DNA of 33,468 nt from Bacillus thermotolerans (GCF_000812025.2 NZ_JWJE02000042.1:1-33468), one strand, 5' to 3'; shown: positions 21,852 through 29,971, counted from the first letter of the stretch. Numbers and translations are program-made. The notes: a model not told the origin generated them from the letters alone.

Positions 21852-22335
21852 ATATCATTGAAGAATTCACTGCTGCTTTATCAAAGGATTTTTAGCCCCT
21901 AAAGCCATTTTTAACATACTATCACTAATCAACACCCTCTTTTGATTGCTGGGCAAGCGGACAGCCAGCTGTCTAAACAAGATAATTATAAGTACACAAA
22001 ATCATGTATACTTACTAACGCCAAATGGACACTTTACGCTAAATAAAAAAGAAGAAGCTAACCGGTAGATTATTACCTTCTTCCTCTGATATCCATTTAT
22101 GATTTACAGTGTTGCCAAGCTCTTTAAGCGCATGGCATCAGCCTCTTTTACAGTCTCTTCGTCGTGGCGAAATTTGTCATCAAAATCTTTCTATCTTTCT
22201 CTTCCCTTTTCCTATTTGGCGGTGGTAAAATGCCCGTAGAAGCTCCTTATATTTATTCATAAAAAAGGAGTTTTACAAGTACTCAAAACGGAAAGAGTAC
22301 TTATAAGCACATTATGTATGAAGGAGGAAAAGGAC
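21852..22335. other. Intergenic stretch with no gene seen
   Basis: About 480 nt with no frame that has start, ribosome binding site and length. Contains AGTACT repeats (AAGTACTCAAAA and GAGTACTTATAA) at 22277-22306, shortly before the small gene at 22336. Confidence 0.4.
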
Positions 22336-22449
22336 ATGACTCTACTTTTTACGAAAGCTATGGAAGCCTTCAAAAAAGATGCGGAACAACAGCGTACAGC
22401 TAGCCATCAAAACATGAACACAAAGCCACTTGCTAGAAAATCTAAGTAA
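22336..22449 (+). CDS. Very small basic protein
   Basis: The 37-residue protein MTLLFTKAMEAFKKDAEQQR... ends with a basic tail PLARKSK. A strong AAGGAGGAAAAG Shine-Dalgarno 6-7 nt before the ATG and a good terminator after it (22513) argue for a real gene. No family is recognised. Confidence 0.5.
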   Translation: MTLLFTKAMEAFKKDAEQQRTASHQNMNTKPLARKSK

Positions 22450-22512
22450 TGTCTTACAACTATTTATTGGGGTGAAGTAAACACTTTGAAAGTTCAATAT
22501 GATTATTCTAGT

Positions 22513-22541
22513 ACAGTCATCCCATGCCGGATGACTTTTTT
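22513..22541 (+). terminator. Intrinsic terminator
   Basis: AGTCATCC/GGATGACT with a 6-nt loop, then T6. Confidence 0.85.
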
Positions 22542-22589
22542 ATTATTCCATCAAGGATGACCCGATGAACCCCTATTCTCCCCTGATGC

Positions 22590-23315
22590 TTAATGTATGA
22601 CAGGCGGCAGGTCTTTTGACGGTTTCTCCTTTAGTGATAGGGTGATCTTCCTTTCTTTGTCTATCGCTGCAAAAAAGACTTCTTCTATGTTCTTGACCCC
22701 GGCGCTTTGCAGCTTTTCTACAAACCAAACAGGATCCGCCTGCAGGAAATCCAGCACCTCCTCGTATAATTTCCCATCCACGACAACGGGATAAGAAATA
22801 TCCGCACCTGCTTTTTGAATATGCAGATCCCCTGCGGTCACCGGCTCCTTTGAAGGCTTTTTCATAACAGTAAGCTTACCGTTCCCCTCAATGATAGCCA
22901 GTTCTACATGATCGATGTTAAAAACGTCCTTCTCTCTTAACATAAGCATTAAGTTGTCAATGGAATATTGAATGTCCTCCAAGTGCTTATGGATAATGAC
23001 TCCGTCCTTAATGACGATGACAGGCTCGAATGTAAGAAGCTTTCCTATTTTTCTTGACTTAAGCTTGACAACTGCTACCAGCTTCTGAAGAAGGCCAATA
23101 AGGATAATTGCCACAGCTGTATGTATATGTTCAATGTTCGGATCGGCTATGTCTGCTCCTACTACAGCGCCAAGGGCCAACAAAATCAGGAAATCAAAGA
23201 CAGGAAGCTCTCCGATTGATCTTCTCCCCATGAATAATGTCGCCGCCAGCATTAATGGCAGAATTGTAATCATTCGCCCTGCCAGGATGAGAAATTCTTT
23301 CATGTCTAACCCCAT
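22590..23315 (-). CDS. DUF421 (YetF-family) membrane protein
   Basis: The 241-residue protein begins MGLDMKEFLILAGRMITILPLM, with three N-terminal membrane helices ('FDFLILLALGAVVGADIADPNI', 'AVAIILIGLLQKLVAVV'). The cytoplasmic DUF421 domain follows ('PVIVIKDGVIIHKHLEDIQYSIDNLMLMLREKDVFNIDHVELAIIEGNGKLTV'). A C-terminal region of unknown fold ('YPVVVDGKLYEEVLDFLQADPVWFVEKLQ') comes next. YetF-like proteins are frequent in spore formers and their role in membrane or spore germination biology is not settled. GGGAGGAAAAGC supports the ATG at 23315. It diverges from the YhcN/YlaJ gene. Confidence 0.88.
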   Translation of the reverse strand: MGLDMKEFLILAGRMITILPLMLAATLFMGRRSIGELPVFDFLILLALGAVVGADIADPNIEHIHTAVAIILIGLLQKLVAVVKLKSRKIGKLLTFEPVIVIKDGVIIHKHLEDIQYSIDNLMLMLREKDVFNIDHVELAIIEGNGKLTVMKKPSKEPVTAGDLHIQKAGADISYPVVVDGKLYEEVLDFLQADPVWFVEKLQSAGVKNIEEVFFAAIDKERKITLSLKEKPSKDLPPVIH

Positions 23316-23358
23316 GCTTTTCCTCCCATTGCTTAGTCAGAAATAGGTTGCCCCATTT

Positions 23359-23387
23359 GCATAAGAAACATTTAAGAAGCCATCTTA
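23359..23387 (+). promoter_or_regulatory. Sigma-G-like promoter of the YhcN/YlaJ lipoprotein gene
   Basis: GCATA (23359-23363), a 17-bp spacer and CATCTTA (23381-23387) fit the forespore sigma-G pattern (GHATR, CATnnTA). They lie about 30 nt before the TTG start, in line with forespore expression of this family. Confidence 0.55.
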
Positions 23388-23415
23388 AATACAAAAGTAT
23401 TTAGGAGGGTTTCTA

Positions 23416-23919
23416 TTGAAGAAGATGAAAAAAACAACAGCCGGTTTCTTATCCGTCCTGCTTCTTGCAGCTTGCGGCGCCAATGAGCAAGGGATGGAAA
23501 ACAGGCCTGAAGACACAGATATCACAGAGAACATGTCCGTCCGGAACATTACGTATTATGACAATAAAAGCCAAGGACACAACCAATCCCGATTGCATAT
23601 AGCGGATGAAGCAGAGAGCCGGGTTGAGCAGCTAGACGACGTACGCGAAGCCACCGTAATCGTTACAGATCAGAACGCCTATGTCGCAGTTGTATTAGAA
23701 GGCAAGCCGAAAGGCGAGGGGCGGAAAAATACAGAAAATAGAATTGCGGATAAAGTGAGGGATGCAGACCAGGGACTGCAAAATGTGTACGTTTCCAGCA
23801 ATCCTGATTTCGTTAACCGCTTGAACGACTTTCGGTCTCGTCTGCAAAGCGGACAGCCCGCCGGCTTGCTGGAAGAGTTCCATGAAACAGTCCAGCGCGT
23901 CTTTCCAAACCGCCAATAA
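23416..23919 (+). CDS. YhcN/YlaJ-family sporulation lipoprotein
   Basis: A TTG start after TAGGAGGG gives 167 residues: a lipoprotein signal (MKKMKKTTAGFLSVLLLAAC, Cys near residue 20), a short linker, then the YhcN/YlaJ domain. Visible blocks are 'RLHIADEAESRVEQLDDVREATVIVTDQNAYVAVVLEG', 'ENRIADKVRDADQGLQNVYVSSNPDFVNRLNDF'. Members are made in the forespore, sit in the inner spore membrane and affect germination. The upstream sigma-G-like promoter fits. A bidirectional terminator separates it from the convergent gene. Confidence 0.9.
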   Translation: MKKMKKTTAGFLSVLLLAACGANEQGMENRPEDTDITENMSVRNITYYDNKSQGHNQSRLHIADEAESRVEQLDDVREATVIVTDQNAYVAVVLEGKPKGEGRKNTENRIADKVRDADQGLQNVYVSSNPDFVNRLNDFRSRLQSGQPAGLLEEFHETVQRVFPNRQ

Positions 23920-23948
23920 TACAGTTCCTGAAGTTCTCATTAGTTTAA

Positions 23949-23977
23949 AAAGCCCGCTCAAACTTGAACGGGCTTTT
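23949..23977. terminator. Bidirectional terminator between convergent genes
   Basis: AAAAGCCCG pairs with CGGGCTTTT around a ~11-nt loop; it serves both the YhcN/YlaJ gene and the Gln-rich gene. Confidence 0.8.
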
Positions 23978-23989
23978 AATGAGTAACAG

Positions 23990-24613
23990 CTATTGCTGGT
24001 TTTGTTGACTTTGTTGACTTTGCTGGCTTTGCTGAGACTGTTGGTTTTGCTGGCTTTGTTGGGAGCTCAACTGCTGCAGCTGCTGTTGAGACTGGTCAAT
24101 TTGCTGTGTCATTTGATTTAACACATTAAAAGATTGAAGTGTCTGGCCCACACTTCCAAGCATTTGAGCAGCTTGCTGGACGGTTTGCTGAAGCTGCTGA
24201 AAAGTTTGCTGCTGCTGACTTTGCGCTTGCTTTCTGAATTGCTGCATTTGCTGAAGCAGCTGTGAAGCCTGCTGATTTTGCATAGCAGGTGCTTGATCAA
24301 TAGAGCCAAGCTGCTGTCCCGAGCTTTGCAGCTGGTTTAAAGCGGAAGCCATAGAATCTAATTGGCTTCTCAGCGGCGCCAGTTCTTCACCAATTTCTTC
24401 CTCAAATTTCTTTTCGGCTGCCCTTTCTGCTACTGCCTCTGTTACTTCTTCTGTTGTTTTTTTAGGCAACGTCCATTCCTCCCTCACTGGAATTACCGTG
24501 TCTTCCACGGCGAAGTCACCTGCTGCCCTATCCGGCTGTACCGCTCTGTTAGTAAAAGCAAAGTACGCAATCGTTGCAATTACAAGACCTGTGATCAAGA
24601 GTATCATGATCAA
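23990..24613 (-). CDS. Gln-rich single-pass membrane protein
   Basis: The 207-residue protein has an N-terminal membrane helix (MILLITGLVIATIAYFAF), an acidic linker and coiled-coil region ('TEEVTEAVAERAAEKKFEEEIGEELAPLRSQL'). A very Gln-rich C-terminal half follows, ending in S-Q-Q repeats (QQSQQSQQSQ). GGAGG lies 8 nt before a TTG at 24613; the ATG two codons later (24607) is 14 nt away, so TTG is preferred, but the start is uncertain. The low-complexity tail is prone to repeat-length change. No enzyme domain is visible; a structural or spore-related envelope role is a guess. Confidence 0.7.
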   Translation of the reverse strand: MIMILLITGLVIATIAYFAFTNRAVQPDRAAGDFAVEDTVIPVREEWTLPKKTTEEVTEAVAERAAEKKFEEEIGEELAPLRSQLDSMASALNQLQSSGQQLGSIDQAPAMQNQQASQLLQQMQQFRKQAQSQQQQTFQQLQQTVQQAAQMLGSVGQTLQSFNVLNQMTQQIDQSQQQLQQLSSQQSQQNQQSQQSQQSQQSQQNQQ

Positions 24614-24822
24614 ACGTACCACCTCCCGATGGCGACCGTGTGCAATCTTCCTTGCAGCACACTGATATTATGGACACGGTGAGTGACTATTACTTATTCC
24701 AATAACCATTTCTTAAGGAAAAAGACGGAAGTGCTCTCCCCTGAAATTGTCAGTGTAAAAAAAGAAAAACCGCAGAAATTATAAGAGATAGCGCACAATA
24801 TTCAAAATGAGGTGGTGTAACG

Positions 24823-24978
24823 ATGAAAAATAAAAACAATATTCAGTTCTTGCCTCTTGTCGCTTCTGTCGGCATCGGCGCTGCCACTTACAGCCTCATG
24901 ACAGGACGAGGCGGACAGCTGACAGATATGGTCCCGCTGTTTAGCACAAGCACTCAACCAGTTAAAGGCTCTAAATAA
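24823..24978 (+). CDS. Small hydrophobic protein (DUF3918-like, tentative)
   Basis: The 51-residue protein MKNKNNIQFLPLVASVGIGAATYSLMTG has a weak membrane segment and a Ser/Thr tail, resembling the N-terminus of the protein at 16634 (small Gly/Ala-rich helix followed by a G-x-G/S turn). GAGGTGGTG precedes the ATG and a strong terminator follows at 25029. Function is not known. Confidence 0.5.
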   Translation: MKNKNNIQFLPLVASVGIGAATYSLMTGRGGQLTDMVPLFSTSTQPVKGSK

Positions 24979-25028
24979 CCATTGATTGAGCAGCGCGCTT
25001 GATCCTTGGCCTTGCTTAAAATAAATAA

Positions 25029-25069
25029 ACAGAGAAGCCTGTTCAAACACCTTGGCTTCTCTGTTTTAT
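25029..25069 (+). terminator. Strong intrinsic terminator
   Basis: AACAGAGAAGCC pairs with GGCTTCTCTGTT around a 13-14-nt loop, then a T-rich tract. Confidence 0.85.
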
Positions 25070-25098
25070 TTTTTCTTATATATTTATTTGCAGGCATT

Positions 25099-25209
25099 GT
25101 ATATTTATCATAAAAAAGGAAATCATGATAAAGTAAGTCATTGCTAGTCCCTCAATACCTAGCCTAAATAACCTTTGTCAAAGCCAGGAAATTTTCCTGG
25201 CTGTTTTTT
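25099..25209 (+). ncRNA. Candidate sporulation small RNA, copy 4
   Basis: GTATA (25099-25103), 14 bp and GGAAATCATG precede the family core (ATAAAGTAAGTCATTGCTA, CCCTCAATACCTAGCCTAAA). It ends in AGCCAGGAAA/TTTTCCTGGCT, then GT6. The -10 is the least standard of the set, but CATGATA at 25124 matches a sigma-G -10. A short two-helix gene follows at 25310. Confidence 0.5.
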
Positions 25210-25309
25210 GTTCATGCTCTTTATAAAAGTTATTTTGTAAAATCCCTTTATTTTGTTACATAAATGTTACATAATTATAAGTGAAATTATTTTGTAAGGA
25301 GGAACACTT

Positions 25310-25456
25310 TTGGTTCCAATAGAACTCATTTGTCATGAGCTCAAACGATTAGTTGATGACTATTACAAATGTGACAACCCTTTGATTAAAGAACAAATAC
25401 ATAGCGATATCAAATTGCTAAGTAAAGCTCTATTTCTCAGTGATCAAGACGATTGA
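25310..25456 (+). CDS. Short two-helix protein, possibly Spo0E-related (paralogue of 3380)
   Basis: A TTG start after AGGAGG gives the 48-residue protein MVPIELICHELKRLVDDYYK..., with the same layout as 3380-3535: HELKRLVDDYYK (E-L-x-x-L-[IV]-D-x-Y-Y), CDNPLIKEQIHSDIKLLSKALFLSD. The first helix recalls the Spo0E signature, but in inverted order and without SQ. In both places the gene adjoins a member of the small-RNA family (after 3535; before 25310). Function is inferred only. Confidence 0.6.
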   Translation: MVPIELICHELKRLVDDYYKCDNPLIKEQIHSDIKLLSKALFLSDQDD

Positions 25457-25522
25457 CAAGCCACACAGCTCATAGGACCTCAACTAAAAAAACGCACTGA
25501 TCCAAGTTATCTCCGCGAACAG

Positions 25523-25675
25523 TCAGCTTGGGTCATTTTCATCTAACGATACAGTAACGACCTCTGTATACTCTCCTTGAGCAATTTCCTGGGGAGTCGC
25601 ATCTGTCATTAACTCATCCTCCGTATCTATTCCCTCTGCCCATACGGGTTCATCTCTGCGTTTTTCCTTTTTCAT
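25523..25675 (-). CDS. Small acidic protein of unknown function
   Basis: The 50-residue protein MKKEKRRDEPVWAEGIDTEDE... is strongly acidic and predicted unstructured, ending with 'GEYTEVVTVSLDENDPS'. AAGGAGGG stands 6 nt before this ATG; an ATG two codons earlier lies too close to it. No family is certain. Confidence 0.55.
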   Translation of the reverse strand: MKKEKRRDEPVWAEGIDTEDELMTDATPQEIAQGEYTEVVTVSLDENDPS

Positions 25676-25757
25676 TGTCATCCCTCCTTTTGCCTATATA
25701 TTCCCCATGAATTATGCTTTTATTCTACTATCCTCTACTATTCACTGACTTTATATG

Positions 25758-25799
25758 AAAAGAGGCCGCCAGCTGTATTTCTAACAGCCGGCGGCCTCC
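25758..25799 (-). terminator. GC-rich hairpin terminator of the SDR pseudogene
   Basis: GAGGCCGCC-GCTGT pairs with ACAGC-GGCGGCCTC; on the minus strand a CTTTTC tract follows. Confidence 0.7.
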
Positions 25800-25826
25800 C
25801 TTTCATTACCTGCCGTAAGGATCTTA

Positions 25827-26585
25827 TTATTGAGCTGTGTAGCCGCCATCCACTAATACGGTCGTTCGTCGTTCCTGTCATGAAGTCGTTCTCTACTAAA
25901 AAGACAATTGCATGGGCAATCTCTTCCAGCTTTCCTAAACGGCCGATCGGATGTTTGGCTACCAGGCCGTCGTAGAAGTCTCCCAGCTCTTCCTTGTTCA
26001 CCATTCCTGATTCCACGTAGCCAGGAGCTACAGCGTTCACACGGATATTGCGGTCAGCATATTGCAGTGCTGCTGACTTCGTTATTAATCATTAAGTTCA
26101 CTGCTCCTTTTGATGCGTTATAAGGAAGGGCACCTGCTTCTCCTACACTTCCTAATATGGAAGCTGTATTGACGATCACTCCTCCGCCTGTTTTGAGCAT
26201 CTCACGGATCGCATGCTTCATTCCGAAGAAGACGCCATCCTGGTTCACCTTAATGACTTTTTGGTAGTCCTCATAGGACATCTCATGCGTCTCACCAAGG
26301 ATACCGATACCTGCGTTATTGACGATAATATCCACTTGACCATAATGTTCTGCTGTTTCCTTCACCATGCTCGCAACTGAATCTTCATCCCCTGCATCTA
26401 CCTTGATAAACTGTACGTCTTTTCCCTGATTCTTCAATTCCTGTTCTACCTGCTTGCCGCCTTCTTCATTGAAATCGCCAATAACTACTTTTGCCCCCTT
26501 ATCTGCGAAAGACTGCACCGTAAGCCAGCCCAATTCCTGAAGCCCCACCGGTAACGATCGCTACTTTTCCTTGTAAGTCCGTCAT
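25827..26585 (-). pseudogene. SDR-family oxidoreductase broken by three small duplications
   Basis: The ancestral reading starts at 26585 (MTDLQGKVAIVTGGASGIGLAY, the TGxxxGIG cofactor motif). It then uses further frames: 'VQSFADKGAKVVIGDFNEEG...VNNAGIGILGETHEM...VNTASILGSVGEAGALPYNASKGA' with the catalytic Tyr-x-x-x-Lys, then 'TKSAALQYADRNIRVNAVAPGYV', and finally 'TVLVDGGYTAQ'. The shifts are one extra G (26518-26520), an extra 7 bp near 26080-26092 (TTAATGA TTAATAA on the minus strand) and a perfect 7-bp duplication at 25861-25874. Removing them restores one 240-250-residue NAD(P)-dependent dehydrogenase. The substrate is unknown. Confidence 0.85.
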
Positions 26586-26763
26586 CAAATACCTCCTTTA
26601 ATATAAAAACCATCTCTTTACTATGTCACTATTTTTCAAAGATTAAACAAAATAGCACTAGAGACTCGTCAGCTCTTGTGTATGTTTTCACGTAAACAGG
26701 GCAACGTAACACTATGTAAGGAATCTATTTTCTTACACGTATCTTATAAGGAGATATAAGTAT

Positions 26764-26934
26764 ATGAATTTACAAAAGGAATATGTGAAAAAGCTGGCAG
26801 GGATCCATTCAGTCGCACGCCATAAGGAAACAGAGAATAAGCAAGATTCTTTTTTGCGACCGCTCGTACATAAGCAAATTCACGGAAGCGAAGTATACGT
26901 ACCTCTAGACCTTGAAAGATTATGGAGCAGATAA
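26764..26934 (+). CDS. Small protein of the local paralogous family (compare 7419)
   Basis: The 56-residue protein MNLQKEYVKKLAGIHSVARH... keeps the family start and the tail 'QIHGSEVYVPLDLERLW'. AAGGAG precedes the ATG by about 10 nt. Like 7419 it is a single-gene unit with a hairpin after it (26953-26980: ATCAGCCATT/AATGGCTGAT). No function is known. Confidence 0.6.
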   Translation: MNLQKEYVKKLAGIHSVARHKETENKQDSFLRPLVHKQIHGSEVYVPLDLERLWSR

Positions 26935-26952
26935 CCCAAATGCAATTAACCG

Positions 26953-26980
26953 ACATCAGCCATTTTGCAGAATGGCTGAT
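26953..26980 (+). terminator. Hairpin after the gene at 26764
   Basis: ATCAGCCATT pairs with AATGGCTGAT around a 6-nt loop; the T tract is poor. Confidence 0.5.
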
Positions 26981-27205
26981 TGCCTCCCTTCTCCCCGCAT
27001 GTTCTTTTACACGCTTTAAAGTACAATGACTGTGAAAGAAAGGTCTATATAGCCGTTCATTATTTTCCGTTCTTCCTTCCCCCGTAACAACCATTCTCTT
27101 TCTTTACATTGTATCTCTCTGCCGTATACAAACTATCTAGCTCTGTGAGTGAGTGCTTATCTTTTCTCCGTCCCCGCTATTATTTTTTCAGAAGTGATAC
27201 CGTAT

Positions 27206-27232
27206 AAGCAAAAAGCCGTCAAAACTGACGGC
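27206..27232 (-). terminator. Intrinsic terminator at the end of the MurE-like gene
   Basis: On the minus strand GCCGTCA pairs with TGACGGC, followed by T5. It overlaps the stop region of the gene. Confidence 0.75.
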
Positions 27233-28694
27233 GCCCTTTCCAGTCTTTTAAATACATGATGGTATCTTTATCGCACACCGTTGGCAGCGAATAGCTTTGC
27301 TGATACTTCTCATGCCCTTTTCCTGTAACAATGATCCAGTCTCCCTCGCTGCTCTGATCAAGCGCATACCGGATGGCCTCTGTGCGATCAGGGATAACCA
27401 TGCCGTGTCTGCGACCAGCCCGTTCATTCAAAAGCACCAACGACTCAACCATCTCATTATGAGGAACGGAGTTTAAGTCATCCAAAGTTAGTATGTACTT
27501 ATCGCTCCATTCAGCTGACACACGGATCATTTCCTCTCTCTTGCCCTCGTCCCTATTACCTCTGAAGCCAAACACATGAATAATCCTTTTAGCCCCGCAT
27601 TGTTTAGCCGTACGCAGGCAATGAAAAATTCCATCGGCTGTATGGGCATAGTCCACGATAACCGTCACGCCTTGCTTGCATGCTAATCGCTCAAACCGGC
27701 CGGATACGCCACTAAATTTCTGAATGGCCGGCAGAATTTGTTCGTTTGTGAGCTTCAGCTGCCGCGCAGCCGCAAATGTCAATACAGCATTATATAAGTT
27801 ATGTGTGCCAGCCATCGTAAATTGGATGTTCGTTTGTTTTCGCTGCTGATCGACCACTTTTACCTTAGCGCGCTGGGGAAGAAGCTCTTCCAGCCTGATA
27901 TCTGCGTAAGGAGCAGCTCCTACAGAACATACACGGCTGCCGCGCTTTCTTAACCCGGCTGAAAGCTTCTCTCCCCAGCTATCGCCTATATTAATAACCG
28001 CTGTGCCGTGATCTTTCATCTTATTAAACAGCTCTGCCTTCGCTTGGAAGTACTGATCCATCGAGCCATGGTAATCTAAATGATCCCGGGAAAGGTTCGT
28101 AAACACACAACAATCAAATTGAATGCCTTCTAGCCGATACTGTGCTAATCCATGAGAAGAGATTTCCATAATTACGACATCATCCTGGCTTTGGACGAGA
28201 AGCTCATTGACAACTAGCACATTAGGGGTTGTATTAAAGGATGATAACTCTTTTTGATTAATCACATTCTTGATGGTTCCCATAAGGGCACACGAAAGGC
28301 CATTTTGTTCAAAAATATGCTTTAAGAGATAGCTAATTGTTGTTTTTCCATTTGTTCCTGTAATGCCGATGATGGTCTTTCGGCTGGATGGATGCTTATA
28401 AAACCTCTTTGCCAGCCTACCTAGTATTTGCCTGCTGTTGTTCACTCTTATATACGGGACAGAAAGAGACGGAATGTCATCCTCGCCTACGATGGCGATG
28501 GCCCCTTTTTCAATCGCATCAGGTATGTAGGAGTGGCCATCCGCCTTGTACCCTTTAATAGCTACGAACAGGAAGCCAGGCTGAACATTCTTGGATGTAT
28601 CAGTTATCCCTCTCACAAACGTGCAAGGAAGAGAGTGTAATATGGTTTTATTTGCGAATCCGTTCATTAAATCATGTAAATTCATAGGGATCAT
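27219..28694 (-). CDS. MurE-like amino-acid ligase with an altered specificity motif
   Basis: The 491-residue protein has all three Mur ligase domains: an N-terminal UDP-MurNAc-binding part ('GITDTSKNVQPGFLFVAIKGYKADGH'), the ATPase domain with 'GITGTNGKTT' (110-119), 'NTTP', 'SSHGL', the carbamylated-Lys region 'QAKAELF' (Lys219), and the C-terminal domain ('SGVSGRFE', 'DYAHTADGI', 'VTGKGHEKYQ'). In true meso-DAP MurE enzymes the motif DNPR selects the amino acid; here the position reads DDLNSV (405-410). 'GCGGDRD' is replaced by GFRGNRD. It is therefore probably a paralogue adding a different amino acid or serving another pathway. It stands alone, not in a mur cluster. The first ATG has a tight SD; the second, three codons on, is possible. 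Confidence 0.85.
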   Translation of the reverse strand: MIPMNLHDLMNGFANKTILHSLPCTFVRGITDTSKNVQPGFLFVAIKGYKADGHSYIPDAIEKGAIAIVGEDDIPSLSVPYIRVNNSRQILGRLAKRFYKHPSSRKTIIGITGTNGKTTISYLLKHIFEQNGLSCALMGTIKNVINQKELSSFNTTPNVLVVNELLVQSQDDVVIMEISSHGLAQYRLEGIQFDCCVFTNLSRDHLDYHGSMDQYFQAKAELFNKMKDHGTAVINIGDSWGEKLSAGLRKRGSRVCSVGAAPYADIRLEELLPQRAKVKVVDQQRKQTNIQFTMAGTHNLYNAVLTFAAARQLKLTNEQILPAIQKFSGVSGRFERLACKQGVTVIVDYAHTADGIFHCLRTAKQCGAKRIIHVFGFRGNRDEGKREEMIRVSAEWSDKYILTLDDLNSVPHNEMVESLVLLNERAGRRHGMVIPDRTEAIRYALDQSSEGDWIIVTGKGHEKYQQSYSLPTVCDKDTIMYLKDWKGRRQF

Positions 28695-28889
28695 TGGCTC
28701 CTTACCTAGATTTCAGACTATAGATATTCTGAAAGAAAAAGGCGAAAAACGGTACAAGCGCTATCTAATAACGGAGAGCTGAACTTGATTAACTTAACAG
28801 TCAGCACTCTGTTCTCTTCTGATCCCCTTTATTTTTTCCCAATGTGGAAAGGAATATGAAGAGTTTTGCTAGCTATGTAAAGACGGCCT

Positions 28890-29465
28890 CTATTCGGATC
28901 GCTTCCAGGTCCGATACACCACATAGACGACCATAATAAAAAGGACAAGGATTATCTGCCATTCAACCGTTAGCTTTAGTACCTGCTGGACAGAATAAGC
29001 TTCAATGGTTAATGAAGGGACTTTCCCTAGTGTACTTGCCAGACTAAAGGAGAGGAGTCCCATTTGGCTGTAGGCGGCAGCTAACGTCACAAAACCCGAC
29101 GGAACAAATGGAAGCACTCTTAATAAAAGCACCAAACCTATCGCTTCCGCTCCTTTCGTCTGTTGGAGCTTCATCAACAATCGATGCTTCAGCTTTACAC
29201 GCAGCTTCTGAAGTCCTTTCCGGTACAAAACGAAACTGACTACCGCCCCTGCTGCTTCCCCGGCAATAGATACTAAAAGCCCTATCTCAAATCCAAAGAA
29301 GGCGACATTGGCCGCTGTAATAAATGCACTAGGGAGCACACCGGACACGGCTATTAAGATATTCAAAATGATACTGATGACAAAGGCTAGCACCGGGTTG
29401 GCCGGCATCCAAGTCATAGAGTTACTCTCCAATTGCTCACCCCTTTCTATTAGTTGTTTTATCAT
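28890..29465 (-). CDS. VTT-domain (TVP38/TMEM64, DedA-like) membrane protein
   Basis: The 191-residue protein has about five membrane helices and the VTT features: 'VSGVLPSAFITAANVAFFGFEIGLLVSIAGEAAGAVVSFVLYRKG' (residues 41-85, the re-entrant Gly/Pro-rich region ending in Y-R-x-G) and 'LLLRVLPFVPSGFVTLAAAYSQMGLLSFSLASTLGKVPS' (110-150). Relatives are lipid-flipping or transport proteins; the substrate is not predicted. GAAAGGGGTG supports the ATG at 29465. It is monocistronic. Confidence 0.87.
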   Translation of the reverse strand: MIKQLIERGEQLESNSMTWMPANPVLAFVISIILNILIAVSGVLPSAFITAANVAFFGFEIGLLVSIAGEAAGAVVSFVLYRKGLQKLRVKLKHRLLMKLQQTKGAEAIGLVLLLRVLPFVPSGFVTLAAAYSQMGLLSFSLASTLGKVPSLTIEAYSVQQVLKLTVEWQIILVLFIMVVYVVYRTWKRSE

Positions 29466-29609
29466 TACTTTACCAGAAAAAAAATAGAGGATAGCAAGCC
29501 CCTGATAAAAAATGCTTCTTATGCAATTGCCAGGAATTCCTGTAAAAGCATTAAAAGAATGTCGAGACGGGTAAGCTCTAAACGAGGAATACCAAAGAAG
29601 GCTGCGTAG

Positions 29610-29913
29610 ATGAACGTCAACCCAATCTATGAGGAATGTGTGAAAGCTTGTCTTGCATGTATGGAAGCTCGTAATGTTTGCTATGATGCATGCTTAAAAG
29701 AAGAAAATGTAAAGATGATGGCCGACTGCATTCGGACAGATAGAGAATGTGCAGGTACATGCGCATAAAGCGATGCAATCAAGCAGACCCTTTGCCGCGC
29801 GAATCTGCCAGCTGTGCGCAGACATTTGTGAAGCTTGCGGAAATGAGTGCAGCAAACATAAGCATGGCCATTGCCAAAAGTGCGCTGAAGTATGCCGCAG
29901 GATGGCCTCTTAA
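29610..29913 (+). pseudogene. DUF326/Csp-like Cys-rich copper-binding protein, frameshifted
   Basis: The first frame (MNVNPIYEECVKACLACMEARNVCYDACL...TDRECAGTCA) has the four-helix-bundle Cys pattern of YhjQ/Csp proteins that store Cu(I). A stop follows. The second half continues one base out of frame ('AARICQLCADICEACGNECSKHKHGHCQKCAEVCRRMAS'). The C-terminal Cys-rich helix is also a few residues shorter than usual. The gene is probably dead, or an indel error was made. Confidence 0.8.
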
Positions 29914-29936
29914 CCTCATCATTTTATTCTTGCAAG

Positions 29937-29971
29937 AACCCTGTAACACATCACGTGCTTACAGGGTTTTT
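29937..29971 (+). terminator. Intrinsic terminator
   Basis: AACCCTGTAA pairs with TTACAGGGTT, then TTTG. Confidence 0.75.

Noticed and set aside
26744-27094. Open frame on the minus strand over the gene at 26764
   Set aside because: The plus-strand gene has a paralogue at 7419 and a Shine-Dalgarno; the antisense frame has neither.
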